Assembly (NCBI GenBank): GCA_009829735.1
Contig: CM020619.1
Coordinates: forward strand, 10,778,375 to 10,842,374
Reading direction: 5' to 3'
DNA length: 64,000 nucleotides
From: Pyropia yezoensis
Lineage: Eukaryota; Rhodophyta; Bangiophyceae; Bangiales; Bangiaceae
Made by a program: the position numbers and the translations under genes. The notes under the pieces were generated by a model that did not search any database, was not told the DNA's origin, and saw only the letters and a program-made list of their open reading frames with translations. Positions 1-10,897 of the stretch are shown piece after piece (the stretch's first letter is position 1; each line of letters begins with the position of its first letter).

Positions 1-480
1 GACAGGGGAAATGGACAGCGCAAACGTGTCGGAATGAGCTGGGCCGACCGTCTCTAAACGGGACAGCACGCGGATGGGGATCGGCAACCACCCGCTTGGC
101 GCGGGCACGTGCTCGCGCCCGTCACTACCGAGGCGGCGGCGATGGCGGGGGTGGTGGCAAAAAGGGGTGGGGGAGGTGGATGGACTGGGCATGTCTAGGC
201 GGGCGGCCGTCGCGACTTTGGCGGTCGACAAGAGCACCGGTACGTACGCCCAACGCCGGTCGACAACGGCACCGGTACGCCCGACTGGCGTGCGGCGCAG
301 CCACCCCGCCATGGCAAGGGCAAAGAAAGCCGTTTAGTGAAACCGCGATACACCACATTGACAAACCCATTGCACAGTATTTGAGAAGAATTGTCAACAT
401 TTAAGTGACCAGCACCGTCTACTTTATCAGTTGTGTGTGTACTTTGAAATATATTTCCTGCGAGTGCCGCGCAGCGCTCC

Positions 481-830
481 GTTATGTACATAACAAGACG
501 GGTGCGAGTGACCTCGACCGCTGTCGGGGCATGTCGGTAACCAATGAGATCGTGATAGACAAAAACACAAACGTTGTTCACGAGTGCCATTCCCACATAC
601 AAAATCGTGCGATCGATGACGTGATCCGATTTTTGATGAATCACGGCACCATATCATATGATAGTGTTCAGGTTACTTTTTCAACTGATGGCGAGGACCA
701 CTTCTTAGTTGATAGATAAACCACATTTCCGTCCAACTGTTTCAGTGTGTACGGTTCGCGATCCTCGCGAACCCACATGAAAACAGTCGCGGCCCGGTGA
801 GATCTCTTGGCATCATGTTATGTACATAAC
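481..830. repeat. two identical 14-bp perfect palindromes
   Basis: The palindrome GTTATGTACATAAC occurs at 481-494 and again at 817-830. It is perfect in both copies and the flanking bases differ, so only the palindrome is shared. The pair brackets a small open frame at 531-719. They could be binding sites for a dimeric protein or remnants of a duplicated element end; nothing else in the sequence decides this. Confidence 0.6.
531..719 (+). CDS. possible small protein, 62 aa, unknown
   Basis: A short ATG-to-stop frame in a stretch of near-average base composition, unlike the GC-rich low-complexity DNA around it. The product would have a balanced residue mix (MSVTNEIVID at the start, DHFLVDR at the end), no signal peptide and no membrane segment. 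I recognise no domain. The frame is open upstream of the ATG without another ATG. It could equally be a chance open frame or an exon of something larger; codon use cannot settle so short a frame. Confidence 0.2.
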   Translation: MSVTNEIVIDKNTNVVHECHSHIQNRAIDDVIRFLMNHGTISYDSVQVTFSTDGEDHFLVDR

Positions 831-2329
831 GCGACCCCGTCGCTGTGGTCGGTCCGCCTGAGTGCAGTATGAGTTCTGTAAGTACTCGGAGAATTAAGAG
901 GTAAGTATATCTAGGAGTTTTTGCTACCAGATCACTTCACCTCTGTGGATCCGCGTGGGTGCGGGGGGCGGAGGTGGGGGTGGGGGTAGGGGGTGGGTGT
1001 GTGGGGGGGGGTGGGGTGGGGGGGGGCGGGGGGGTTGTGAGCCGCGCATTGTTGGTGTGTGCCGAGAGTGGGGTTGGTGGTGGCGGTGGTGGCGGTGGGG
1101 GCCAGAGGCCAGCCGACTCCATTGCCGCCTCCACAGCTACGGCTGCCGCCACGCCGCCACGCCGCCACGCCGCCACACCGCCACCGCGGCGCGGCGCCGC
1201 CACGCCGCCACGCGGTGCCAGCTGGTGCGCAACGTTTCAGCCTGAGCTGGCGATCGCGGTCGGCACCGCGTCGGCGGCGTCGGCCGCGGACCGTTTCCTG
1301 TGGACAATAATCCGGTTTTTATGCTGGTTATTTGGCCCAGGAAATACACATTGCAGGCCAGGAAACGCCCAGGAAACCCTCTCATTGAGACAACGAATCG
1401 ATAACGGAACGCCGTAGAGAGTGCACCAGCGCAGAGAACATGACGTATGCTGTCCTCGGGAGCATCTCTGATGTAAGAACGCGGCAGTGACGCCACTATC
1501 CAGCACTGACGGTTCGGTTGCACAGAACGTCTCGGATGCGCTCCCGAGAAACGCCCCGACTCGACGCCGGGCTGTCCGAACGCGGTGGGACGCGCATATG
1601 TCGAGCAGACACCCGGGCGTTCCGGGCTCGGGCTTTCGTCAGGTTCAGATCCGACGAGATGCTGCAGGCGAAGCGGCAGGAGCATCCAGCATGCGTCTGG
1701 TTGACAGTAAATAGTTCAATGGACAGGATGACTTGTAGGCACCTCTCTTCGTCATGACCTTCACGTAGATGAGACTACCTTTCCTGTCCAGTATATCCAC
1801 GAATGGGACGATTCTAACTCGTACAGACTGGGGCGGGAGCTGACTTAAACGTCATGCTTAGGGAAAGACTTGTGCCTAATACATGCATAGAATGATATAG
1901 TGTTTCCCGGGGGCTCAACCATCCTTTCCCCACCAGGATAACTCGCCTCCTCGCGACATCGGGCGCTATCAGGCAGCTGTTCCCACGCCCTCGAAGCCTC
2001 GCCATTGTCCGGCGTGCTTCCCCTGCGGCGCAGCGGTCACGTCGTTGCCTTGCGCGCCTGCGCACTGCGCATAGCGGGGCCCGTTGGCCTACGTGTCCGA
2101 GCGCAGTACCCTCTTCCTTGGTGTCAAGCAGCAACGCCCCTGCCGTTGCCGCCATCGCTCCCGCGACGGCCATCTTCGCTGCCACGGCCGTCGACACTGA
2201 CGCGGCAGTCGCCCCTGCAACGGCCATTGCCGAGTCGCCCGCCATCACGGCGGCCGCGGTCGTCACCGCAGCCATGGTCGTCACGGAGGCCACGGGATTC
2301 GTCCGTGCCACGGTCGTGAGCGCCGTCGC
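720..2329. other. intergenic, low-complexity GC-rich stretch
   Basis: From about 950 to 1110 the plus strand is almost purely G and T with runs of G. From about 1135 to 1215 it is an irregular CGCCAC repeat. Open frames here encode only Pro/Gly/Ala/Arg runs on both strands and I support none of them. 1220-2100 is less biased but holds no recognisable gene. Confidence 0.6.
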
Positions 2330-2567
2330 GGTCGTCACCTCGGCAACGGTCGTCGCCCCTGTATGGTCGTCAGGCCACGCCCCTGCCATGGTCGTCAGCG
2401 CCGCCACGGCCACGGCCGTCGTCCGTGCCACGGTCGCGAGCACCGCCGCGGTCGTCACCGCGGCAACGGTCGTCGCCGCTGTCATGGTCGTCAGGCCACG
2501 CCCCTGCCATGGTCGTCAGCGCCGCCACGGCCACGGCCGTCGTCCGTGCCACGGTCGCGAGCACCGC
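2330..2567. repeat. tandem duplication with a unit of about 121 bp
   Basis: The sequence from about 2341 recurs from about 2461 with very few differences; the shared core begins with GGTCGTCAGGCCACGCCCCT. Looser copies of the same GTCGTC/GCCACGG units extend left to about 2160. The repeat lies at the 3' end of the minus-strand F-box-like frame and would encode a Gly/Arg/Asp-rich tail there. Confidence 0.75.
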
Positions 2568-3066
2568 GGGCGGGCGGGTCGCCCCCGCCGACGCCGCCGC
2601 CACCGCCGCCGCCGCCGCTGCCGCTGCCCCCTCCCCCCCCCCTCCACCCGCGGGGTAGGCCGCCCGTTACCGGCGCCAGCGGGGGCGTGCAGCAGAGGGC
2701 GGCGGCGGCGGCGCGGGCGGCGGCGGCACCCGACGCGGTGGGCACCAGCGGCAGCACCAGGCTGCCCGCCGCGGCCTCGGCAGCGACCGCGGCGGTGGCG
2801 CGGCAGAGCGCTCGGTAGGTAGCCACGTGCGCGAGCGCGCACGGGCAGCCGCTGCCGGCGAGGCGGGCGGCGATGAGGCGGAGGAGGTCGGCGGGCAGGG
2901 AGGCGGGCAGGGAGGTGAGGGTGGCCCGCGGGAGGGGCGCGCGCCGGCCGCCGCCGCCGCCGCCGCCATGGCACGGCACGACAGTGGTGACCGCGGGGTC
3001 GGTCGCCGCCGCCGCCACCGCCGCTGCGGCAGAGGGCGGGGGGGTAGCCACCGACGCCATGACCAT
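2491..3066 (-). CDS. F-box-like protein, Ala/Gly-rich
   Basis: The frame starts at an ATG at 3066 (a second ATG lies two codons on) and runs about 191 codons. Residues about 53-97 fit an F-box: LPADLLRLIAARLA is followed by ALAHVATYRALCRATA, which is the usual LPxDLL helix and then the hydrophobic helix with a conserved Cys-Arg. F-box proteins normally bind Skp1 and bring substrates to SCF ubiquitin ligases. Before the box lies an Ala/Pro/Gly leader. After it the protein becomes Ala-, Gly- and Arg-rich and runs into the tandem repeat at 2330-2567, so the true 3' end, or an intron boundary, is uncertain. No substrate-binding repeats (LRR, kelch, WD) are visible. The F-box call rests on motif spacing only. 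Confidence 0.45.
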   Translation of the reverse strand: MVMASVATPPPSAAAAVAAAATDPAVTTVVPCHGGGGGGGRRAPLPRATLTSLPASLPADLLRLIAARLAGSGCPCALAHVATYRALCRATAAVAAEAAAGSLVLPLVPTASGAAAARAAAAALCCTPPLAPVTGGLPRGWRGGGGGSGSGGGGGGGGVGGGDPPARGARDRGTDDGRGRGGADDHGRGVA

Positions 3067-5340
3067 ATGTAGGCAACGACTACCGGCCGTGGGGCGACGC
3101 GAGGACCGCGACAAGGGGCGGGTGGCGTCGGAAATCCATCAGCGAGGCCCAGTTCTCTTTTTAGATACACAGTTGGTTCATCGAATACGAGCAACGAAAA
3201 CTGGTATTCTCACTTTCACCTAACCTCCCCCTCGCCTGGGGCACACCGTTTGTCAACCACTGTTGTACTCCTGTCTTCGAGCAGACCGCCAAGCGGGCGA
3301 CCGCGTATGTCTGGCTCTGCGCCTTGTTCGGGGTGGCGTTTGCGGATGGGCCCGCGGTGAGAGTGGCGTTCGTGGGGCGCTGGGGGCACGCGTTGCTGTT
3401 TTGGGTGGGCCCAGGTGACCATGGCCGTAAACGGCCTTGCGTTGCTGGCCGTGCTACAGAGACGATGCTGGTGGCAGGGGCCGGGTGGCCACCGCCACCC
3501 CGTGACCAGCTGCCGCAGCTGCTCCAGCGACTAGGGCCAGCCCACCTCGATGCCGCAGCCCTGTCGTAACAGATACTTTTTGAACTCTTCCTGGTACCTT
3601 TGAGAATCAGTGCCATGAGTATCAGATACTCTTGACTTGAACGGTACAGTGTACGAGGCGAGTAGTCGATTTTAGTGGAAAGTACTGCTGATACCCTTGA
3701 TTTCATGCCCGTGTAGTACCTTTGGCCCGATACCCTTGTTCTTGTTCTTGTCCGGATCGGCCAAAATTGGGAGAATAGCTAGAGACCACCTTTTCAACAG
3801 TGCCTCCACATACCAAAACATGGTCACTGAAAATTCTCATGGCGACAGAACCATGAGCAGGCGAGGGAGGGGCCCCGCCGGCGCACGCCGGACTGACCGC
3901 CGGTGGGGCGGCCAAGGGGGGCAGGTTTGTGGCGGCTGCGCGCCGCCAGAGGCCCGCCAGATGTGCCGGCGGCGCCCCGCGGTGGCGAGGGCGTCGCCAG
4001 AGGGGACACGGCGGGCGGGGCAGCCGCCCCCCGCCCCCCCCCCCTGCGCCCCCCCCCAAGTCACCGCGGCGCCTGGCAGCGCCGCGGCCAGGGGTCGCGT
4101 CTCCGAGCCTCGCCGCCGCCGTGCGGCGTCGGCCTACCCGCGCCTGCAGGGGCGCGTCCCGCGGGAGTCCCTGGGGTGGGGGGCGGAAGATGCATCCCCT
4201 CCCCCCCGCCACCCCCCTGCCCGTCCGGGGCGACGCCGCCCCATGGGACAGCGCCTGCCGCCGGCACGCCACCTGCGCCGCGCGTCGGCGCCACAAGCAC
4301 GCCGCCCACTGGGGCGGCCTCGTCCGCCGTCTTGCCGCCCAGCGCCGTCTCGGCCCCGCCGCCGCCACGCCGCGCCGCCGCGAAGCCGCCTCGCCGCCGG
4401 TCGCCGCCGCCGCCGCGCCACCAGTCGCCGCCGCCGCCGCCGCCGCCGCCAGGCGCCGCCGCCGCCGTACCGCAATGCGCCACCGCCGCCTCCCTGCCGC
4501 CGCTCCCCGCCACAGCCTGTCGGCCGGCGGCCCCCGCGGCTCAGTCTCGTCCGCTGCGCGCCGCCACCGCCGCGACGCGCGTCGGCGCCGCCGGCCAAAC
4601 TTGGCCGGCAGCCGGCGCCGCCCGCACCCCGGCCGGGGCGCGGGCGCCCACGGCGGCGGGGGACAGCGTCACGGAGGGTGGGGCGGCATGGGACGTGGCG
4701 GCGTCGGCCCCAGCGGGGGGGCCAACTGGGCCGGGCGACACCCCTTCGTCCAGACCCCCCGCCTCGCCACCCCCACCGCAACGCCCACGCACACGCCCGC
4801 CCCACGCCAGGGCACCAACGTCCGCCGCCGCGGCCGTCGTCCACGCCGCGGGGCCCGCCACCACCACGTCGCCGGCAGGGGCCAGAACGGCTGCGGCCGC
4901 CGCGGCCGTCGCCGCTCGGGCGTCCGCCACCGCCACGCCCCCGGCGGACGTCGTCGCCGCCGCCGTGGTGCCGACGCGTCGGCCGGCGGCGCAGGCGCCC
5001 GCAGAGGCGGCCGTCACGTCCATCGGGGCGGAGGGAAGGCTCGTGGGGGGGTGGCAGGACCACTCCCCAAGCGTACCTGCCCCACCACCCCCACCACCGC
5101 CCGCGCCGACACAGCCCGCACCCAGGCGGCAACGTGCGGCGCCAGCTGGGGACAGGGTGGACAGCCAGGGGGGAGGAGCAGGCGGCCATGAGTGGCAACA
5201 CAGATGCAACGCAGGTCTGGTCAGCTCCGGAGACAACCACCTTAAAGAATCTCGGTTAAAAAGCTTCTCCTACACACACCTGCAGAACATCAAATCAAAT
5301 CGAAGTCTCAGAACACAGGCATCTCATTGGTCAAGCAGCC
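3067..5340. other. low-complexity GC-rich region without a supported gene
   Basis: 3160-3830 is mixed-composition DNA with no recognisable protein. 3837-5200 is dominated by GCC/CCG/CGC codons in every frame, so long open frames exist on both strands (for example plus 3903-5543 and minus 5240-4134), all giving Pro/Ala/Arg or Gly/Arg polymers. A minus-strand reading with long Ala-rich segments is at least as plausible as the plus-strand ones. I see no domain in any of them. Confidence 0.5.
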
Positions 5341-5388
5341 TTCGATGTACGAAACGAGCCTTCGATGTACGACAAGTCGTACATCGAA
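5341..5388. repeat. perfect hairpin with an extra half copy
   Basis: TTCGATGTACGAC at 5361-5373 is followed after two bases by its exact reverse complement at 5376-5388. A further copy of TTCGATGTACGA lies at 5341. The hairpin sits about 100 bp upstream of the ATG of the SWIB/AAA/nuclease gene, so it could be a regulatory palindrome or a transposon end. No partner copy was seen downstream of that gene. Confidence 0.7.
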
Positions 5389-5490
5389 TGCGGGAGTCGC
5401 CCATCCGCCACCCTCTCTTGCCGCAACCGTCCCTCGTCGGCGACGTAGTGGCCGCCTCCCCTTGGCCCACCGCGGTCCCAGTGGCGAGCG

Positions 5491-8400
5491 ATGCTTGGGC
5501 TGATCGCTCGCCGTATGGCTGGCCGGTTTCCTTCCCCGTCTGACTCGTTGCGTGGGTCACCAAGGGTGAACTTGGGCTTTACTTCTTTTCCTGTGCCGCA
5601 GCCATGCATGAGCGCCGGTGGGGTCGGCGTGGGCGGTGCTCCTTTGGCGGTGATGCGCCGGTCGACGGGTGTCCAGCGCTGGGTCCTCGGCATGGCCGCC
5701 GGCCGCGCCTCGCTTTTGGGTCGCTCTGGCGGCGTTTCCGGAGGTGGTGCATTCGGCACGTGTCGCCGCGCCGCCTCACCGATGCTCTGTGCACCGTTGT
5801 CGGCTGCCGCCGGGTCGGATGGCCCGGTGCCGGTCTCTGCCGTGGGCCCTGTGCGCGGGCTGTCCATGGGTGACCGTGAGGCGCTTCTACCATTGGAGTA
5901 TCCCGAGCATCCCGCCAAGCTGAAGGGCCCGCACAAGCCCGTGGTCGTGAATGGAGTGCTGCGGCGCTTTCTTGGTCGAGGCGTCTCCACGCGCCCCGCC
6001 ATCACAAGGTATATCTCCCGGTACGTGAGAGCGCGGGGTCTCCAAGTGCAAGACGACCGAACCAAATTCCGCCCTGATGCGAATCTACGCGCCATCCTTG
6101 GTGTGGAAGAGTGCACCTTCCTCCAGGTACGTTATGTGACTGATGAGTGTGGTGTGCAGAAGTGGAGGGTAGTGTCATGTTCGTGGTCCTCATGTATGGC
6201 AGTTTTTTTAATATCCAGGTCTGCATGGGTCTTCTGGTGCTCGCCTCGTTTGGCCACCGTCACTGACGCTGCTTGCATGCTGCCTCTAACTTGCTGTGCT
6301 TCCGCCCACTTACACTCGTGCGCCCACGGTTCTCTGTTCCCCGGTGGCAGATCGGCAAGTATATCTCTCCGCACCTCACCAAGATTGACCTGGAGGACGA
6401 CGCTGACCGACTCCTCCGGGAGTTCGTGTCGTCCGTCTATGGTAAAGGACCTCTTCCCAATGAGATTTCTCCGGGCCAGCGCCCATCGAATCAACGTCAA
6501 CACTCCCGATCTCCAGCCGAGGAGGTGAAATGGTGCTACGGCGAAGACCAGATTGTCACTCTGCGTCGCCAGAACGGCTTCTTTGTGGACAAGACGCGCT
6601 TCATCGTGATGATGGAGAATGACGCCTCAACTCACCAGGTGCTGCTGCGGCCGAGCCGGTCTGGAAAGTCGCTGCTGACCTCCCAGATGCAGGTATGAGT
6701 GTGGCACAGGTCCCTGGCGGCGAGGTTTGGGGTGTCGCATCTCACCTTTTGTCGACTCTGTCGGCGTTCCTCGTTTGAGCAGGACTGTGCATATTGCTAT
6801 GTTTTTTCTTTGCTTGCTAACCTGTCCCTCCACGGTCCTTCTGCTTCTGTTTGTGTTTATTCAACCCATCGCATGACCATGCATCTCCCATCCAGGTGTA
6901 CCACGACATCCACACGACCCAGGAGCTGTTCGACGAGGTCTTCCTCAATAGGGATGGATCCCCAACGGACGCATACGTGCTGTCATCGGGCGGCACTGCT
7001 GAAGGAGCGCGGGCGTACTGTGTGCTGCCGCTGGACTTCTCCATCCAAGTTCACTCGGGTCCTGACGCTCCTCCCCTGGACAAGCTCTTTCGGGACGTGC
7101 TAAACGGAGCTATGCTGGTGTTCATGAACAAATACCGTGTGCACGTCTCGCAATGGCGGGAAGACAATGCTGACGCCAACCTCAAGGCGTTGGCGTCTGG
7201 TGTCGGTGCAGCGGGCCATCAACTCCTCGTGCTGGTAGACGAGTACGACCGCACCTTCAACCAGCTGATGCGCGAGGACCCGATCGCATACCAGGATGCA
7301 GTCGCACCAGCGCGCGACCGGAGGCCGGCGGGCTTCTTGCGGGCGTTCTACCTCACTCTCAAGAGTCTGCCCAAGCTGATCTCGACAAGAGTGCGGAGCT
7401 TCACCACGGGCATTGCACCGATTGCCCTCACCGACTCTTCCGGCTGGAACGTGGCGTGGCCGCTCACCCATCTGGGAGAGTACGCAGAGTGCTGTGGCTT
7501 CACCGAGGCGGATGTGGAGCGCGGGCTGTCGCAGGTCGGTCTGACGGAAGCTGAGCGCATCCCAACGTTGAGGCTGATGCGGAAGTTCTACAACGGCTAC
7601 AAGTTCGAGTCCGAGTCTCAGCCACTCTACCTGGCGGCCTACGTCATTTACTTCTTCAAAACGCTGCAGAGGGGCGGAAAAGAGCGGGCGGCCATCCTCA
7701 AGGAGCGGGACGAGAGCAAGGACGCCCTGCTGGCCCACTACATGAAGGATAACAATGTGTCCCTGTCCCACAATGTGACCTCGGTGCTGCGCTCATCTTC
7801 TCGAGCGGGTGTCGTCGCGCTGCAGGACGCCTTTCAGGCGTCCAAGGAGCTCACTGTCCCGACTTGGGAATTTGAGAGCCCCTTCACGTTGGCGGAGCTG
7901 TCGCCAAGGACCGGCGCATCGGTGGACCTTGTGCGTGACCCCATGACTCAGACCGTTACCGACGCGTCCACCTCACGAGCTTACCACCGGGCGTTGACGC
8001 TCCTTTTCTACCACGGCGTCCTGTCGGTGCGGAGGTGCGAGGAGGACGGCACTCTGACGGTGCTCAACCCTCCCAACCTGCTCGCATGCCTGGACCACTT
8101 CACCCAGCTTAAGATGGCGTTGGGGTCGGACATTCTCTTCTTGGAGCGGCTGATTGCGACGCCATCCTGCCAGCACATCACCTTGCTGGTGGATGCCGTG
8201 CTTCACGGCTGGGACTCGGGGGCTCTTGCACTCGACTCAAACTTTAGCGAGCAGTGCCTGAGCTCTGCCATAGAGGCCGCTGTGGGGGGCTGGCTCAGGA
8301 CGCAGCCTTCGGTGGATGCCGTCCTGACGACCGGGCGTGGACACCCTGTCGACCTCGGTCCCGGTAGGTTGGGCTTCCACGACCTCATGCTGCAGAACAA

Positions 8401-8758
8401 GAGCGGATCATCCAGGGTTTTGCTCGAGCTCAAGGTCGTGCGCGTCAACGGCATCTTGTACGACGATGAGGAGCTGACCAAGGCGGCTGGGCGCAGAGGC
8501 GACTTTGTGGACGCGAAGGTCGACAGCTACCTGAACTCCCTGTCGTACCAGGAGAAGCTGGACCTCCGCCTCAACTCTAAGTACCTCTACGGCCTCTACT
8601 GTGACTGCAAGACGGTGGGAGATCTTGTCATGCTTGCCTTGCGGCAAGTGGAGTCGTACCACTGGGCGGTCGGCCAGCCTGTGCGGTCGTTTGTCGTCGT
8701 GTTGGTCGGCACCCGAGCCCTTGTAGCTGAGTACGTGGTTGATGAAACCTCGGCCTAG
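5491..8758 (+). CDS. SWIB domain - AAA-ATPase-like - PD-(D/E)XK nuclease-like fusion protein
   Basis: Three exons, 5491-6126, 6351-6692 and 6896-8758, join in frame through two phase-0 GT-AG introns (donors GTACGT and GTATGA, acceptors GGCAG and TCCAG) to give 946 aa. Residues about 143-225 form a SWIB/MDM2-type domain that spans the first junction (GVLRRFLGRGVSTRPAITRY, ARGLQVQDD, then GKYISPHL). Residues about 280-660 match the AAA-ATPase-like family: FFVDKTRF, Walker A RPSRSGKS (312-319), Walker B LVLVDEYD (437-444), then RVRSFTTGIAPIA and FYNGYKF. The C-terminus carries a PD-(D/E)XK core, HDLML then LLELK (Asp about 822, Glu about 837). The AAA-like/nuclease pair is a known family; the SWIB fusion is not familiar to me. 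SWIB domains usually bind chromatin partners, so a nuclear NTPase/nuclease is a reasonable guess. It may belong to a multicopy, transposon-like or conflict-type family. Catalytic activity is inferred. Confidence 0.85.
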
Positions 8759-8814
8759 CCGGGGGACAAGACTGCGCCGGTGGGGAAGGCTTCATCCTGG
8801 AGATCGGGCTGCGG

Positions 8815-8935
8815 TGCAGGCACTGCCGCTCGCGGCGATAGTGGCGCACGCGGCGATGGTGGCGCTCGCGGCGATGGTGGCGCTCGCGGCGATGGTGGCG
8901 CTCGCGGCGATGGTAGCGCTCGTGGGGATGGGCAA
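8815..8935. repeat. 18-bp tandem repeat
   Basis: About six imperfect copies of GGCGATGGTGGCGCTCGC begin about 60 bp after the stop of the SWIB/AAA/nuclease gene. The plus strand would read VALAAM repeats and the minus strand HHRRER repeats. With no supporting frame on either side I treat it as a minisatellite. Confidence 0.7.
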
Positions 8936-9999
8936 GATCGAGGGCAAGTGTGGCGCTCCTTTTCGCAGCGTCCGACAGCGACGCGGTGACGGGAAAGGGG
9001 GCGGCCGGCGCCGGGTGGTGCGTGGGTGGTGTTGCCGCCCGCTGGTGGCAACTCGCGAGTAGCCACGAAGAGCACGGCCAGAATCGCAGCAGTCTGTCGT
9101 GGGGAGGTGCGGGGGGGGGGGTTGCGGTGACACCCAGCCCGCAAGGGGTTTGTGGAGAGGGTCGGAGCAGCAGCACAGAGTGGCAGAGTGCCCACCCCCG
9201 CCCCCCCCACGCCGTCCCGCCTGCCCCAGAGCCGGCGCGTGCTGGCGACAACGGCCGGTGGCAGACACCAGCGCCACCCCTCGCCTGTTGCTGCGGAAGG
9301 CGGGCGTCGTCAGGTCGCACATGTCGAAGAGAAAGAAGATGCACCGGACGGCCGGCCCGACGCCGGGGCCGGCGGCGGCCAACCCGTTGCCCCCACCCCC
9401 TCCCCGACCTGCGGCGCTGCTGCTGGTCCCGCGGCGGCCGTCGGCGACGATTACCCCCCACCCGCCGTGCGCCTCGGCCTCCACACACACACAGCGGAAT
9501 GCGAAAAGGAGCTCGCAGGCGGTGGCCTCGGCGGTCTTGAAGCGGGAGGCTCCCGACGCGCCCGCGCGACCACACGTTCAGCACCACCAGCCGGTTCGTG
9601 TGGGCAACGGCGTCGGGCAACACATCACCGGCGGTGGCCGCCGCGGACCCGCCGGGCGGTGCGGGGGGGAAGGGGTGCAAGGTGCGTGCCGACCCCGGCA
9701 GGGCTGGCGGGGGTACCCTCGTCGACATCGCCGCCGCCGTCGCCGCCGCTGCCGCCACCCCCGCCGCTGCCCCCCCCACCACCCACCGCCGCCGCTGCGC
9801 CCGTCGAAGCGGTGGAGGGCACCCCACCCCCCCTTGCTCCCACCCCCCCCCCCAGCACTCTCAAAGAGAGCACTCCTGCTTGTGTCAGAGACCATGCAAT
9901 GGTCCCACCACGGGAGGGAGGAGAGGCCGGGGGGGGTGGTGGGAAGGGGGTGCCGGCTCCAGCCAATGGCGGGGCTGCTGGACACTGAGTGATGTCATA
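8936..9999. other. GC-rich low-complexity spacer
   Basis: Open frames exist on both strands (the longest is minus 9827-8628) but give only Pro/Arg/Gly-rich products without a recognisable domain. 9710-9860 is an imperfect GCC/CCG repeat with C-runs. Confidence 0.5.
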
Positions 10000-10284
10000 C
10001 GGTTTCTTGCAAGACTATACATACGAAAACTAAGAATAACGAATAGTAGCTGGGATGGTCCCCAGAACAGTCTGGCGAACAATCCCGAACATATTTCTCG
10101 GACAATCTCACGACTGTTCTCATTCAAGTTTGTTTGGGCCACATTGAAGCTTTTCATGAACTGTATCATGGACTGCTCTCCGAAACGCACGATGAGAGTC
10201 TTGGGCTTCGACGAGCAAAAGTTCTAGGGACAGTCCTCAGAATCAGGGTTTTCACGAGAAAAACGTATACGTTTAATTTTAATT

Positions 10285-10308
10285 GATCTATAGATTAATC
10301 TATAGATC
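10285..10308. repeat. perfect 24-bp palindrome
   Basis: The arm GATCTATAGATT is followed directly by its exact reverse complement. It lies in the AT-rich island about 135 bp from the end of the hAT fragment frame. Confidence 0.85.
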
Positions 10309-10441
10309 TGGGGCTCTGCGCTATTAAATAAATCGAAGAACAGTTCCTGTATTGAAACCACGTACAATCCTGATTTCTGAGGCAATTGCGGCAACAGGTG
10401 TTCGACTGAGACTGGCTGTTGTATGACCTGAACCCTTCTCC

Positions 10442-10897
10442 TCATCGCACAAAAGACCCCCCTCGGAGCGCCAGCGGGCCAACAATTTCAGAGTCACGGG
10501 GTGGCTCCCAGTGACGCAAGGAACTCATTCTTCCTCCAGCCCGTCCATACCGCGTTCGCCCTGACCCACACAGCCCGTCCATACCGCGTTCGCCCTGACC
10601 CACACTATCGGTTGCACAACCACTCTCCCCATCCTCTGCAGCAACTGAACCGAAGAAGTCGAGGTCGTCCTCGCTCATGTTGACGCCGTCCAGGAGCTTG
10701 AGGTTCATGTGCACAAACATTAGCTTGGCCACCATGTCAAGGGTCAGCCTGTTCCGGATGAGGGAGTGGATAGACTTCTGCGTTGACAAGGACCTCTCCA
10801 CAGCCCAGGATGACGGCACCATACTCGCTAGCGTCTTCCCAATCTCGCGCAGGGCGGGCGTGGAGCCCCCAACGATAGACCGCCGGCGATACTGGAC
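10442..10897 (-). pseudogene. hAT-family transposase, C-terminal dimerisation fragment
   Basis: The minus-strand frame contains the hallmark hAT C-terminal block: ALREIGKTLASMVPSSW, then AVERSLSTQKSIHSLIRNRL, then VAKLMFVHMNLKLLD. This matches the family pattern (P-x-L, small residues, ERSFS-like motif, RNRL, helix with a terminal Asn). Only this domain is present; the BED finger and catalytic core are absent, and the upstream DNA is AT-rich noncoding. A possible 3' splice site (AATAAATCAG before GTCCAG) lies at about 10898-10907 on the minus strand, so this may be the last exon of a lost gene. After the block the frame runs into an acidic tail and a 34-bp tandem duplication. There is no ATG suited to an intact protein. 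Confidence 0.7.
10538..10605. repeat. 34-bp tandem duplication
   Basis: Two identical 34-bp units (starting AGCCCGTCCATACCGCGTTC) at 10538-10571 and 10572-10605, within the tail of the hAT fragment. Confidence 0.9.

Noticed and set aside
3697-5543. Overlapping plus-strand frames of 520 and 546 codons
   Set aside because: Pure Pro/Ala/Arg low complexity, no ATG-based start with support, and one of them overlaps the start of the SWIB fusion gene.
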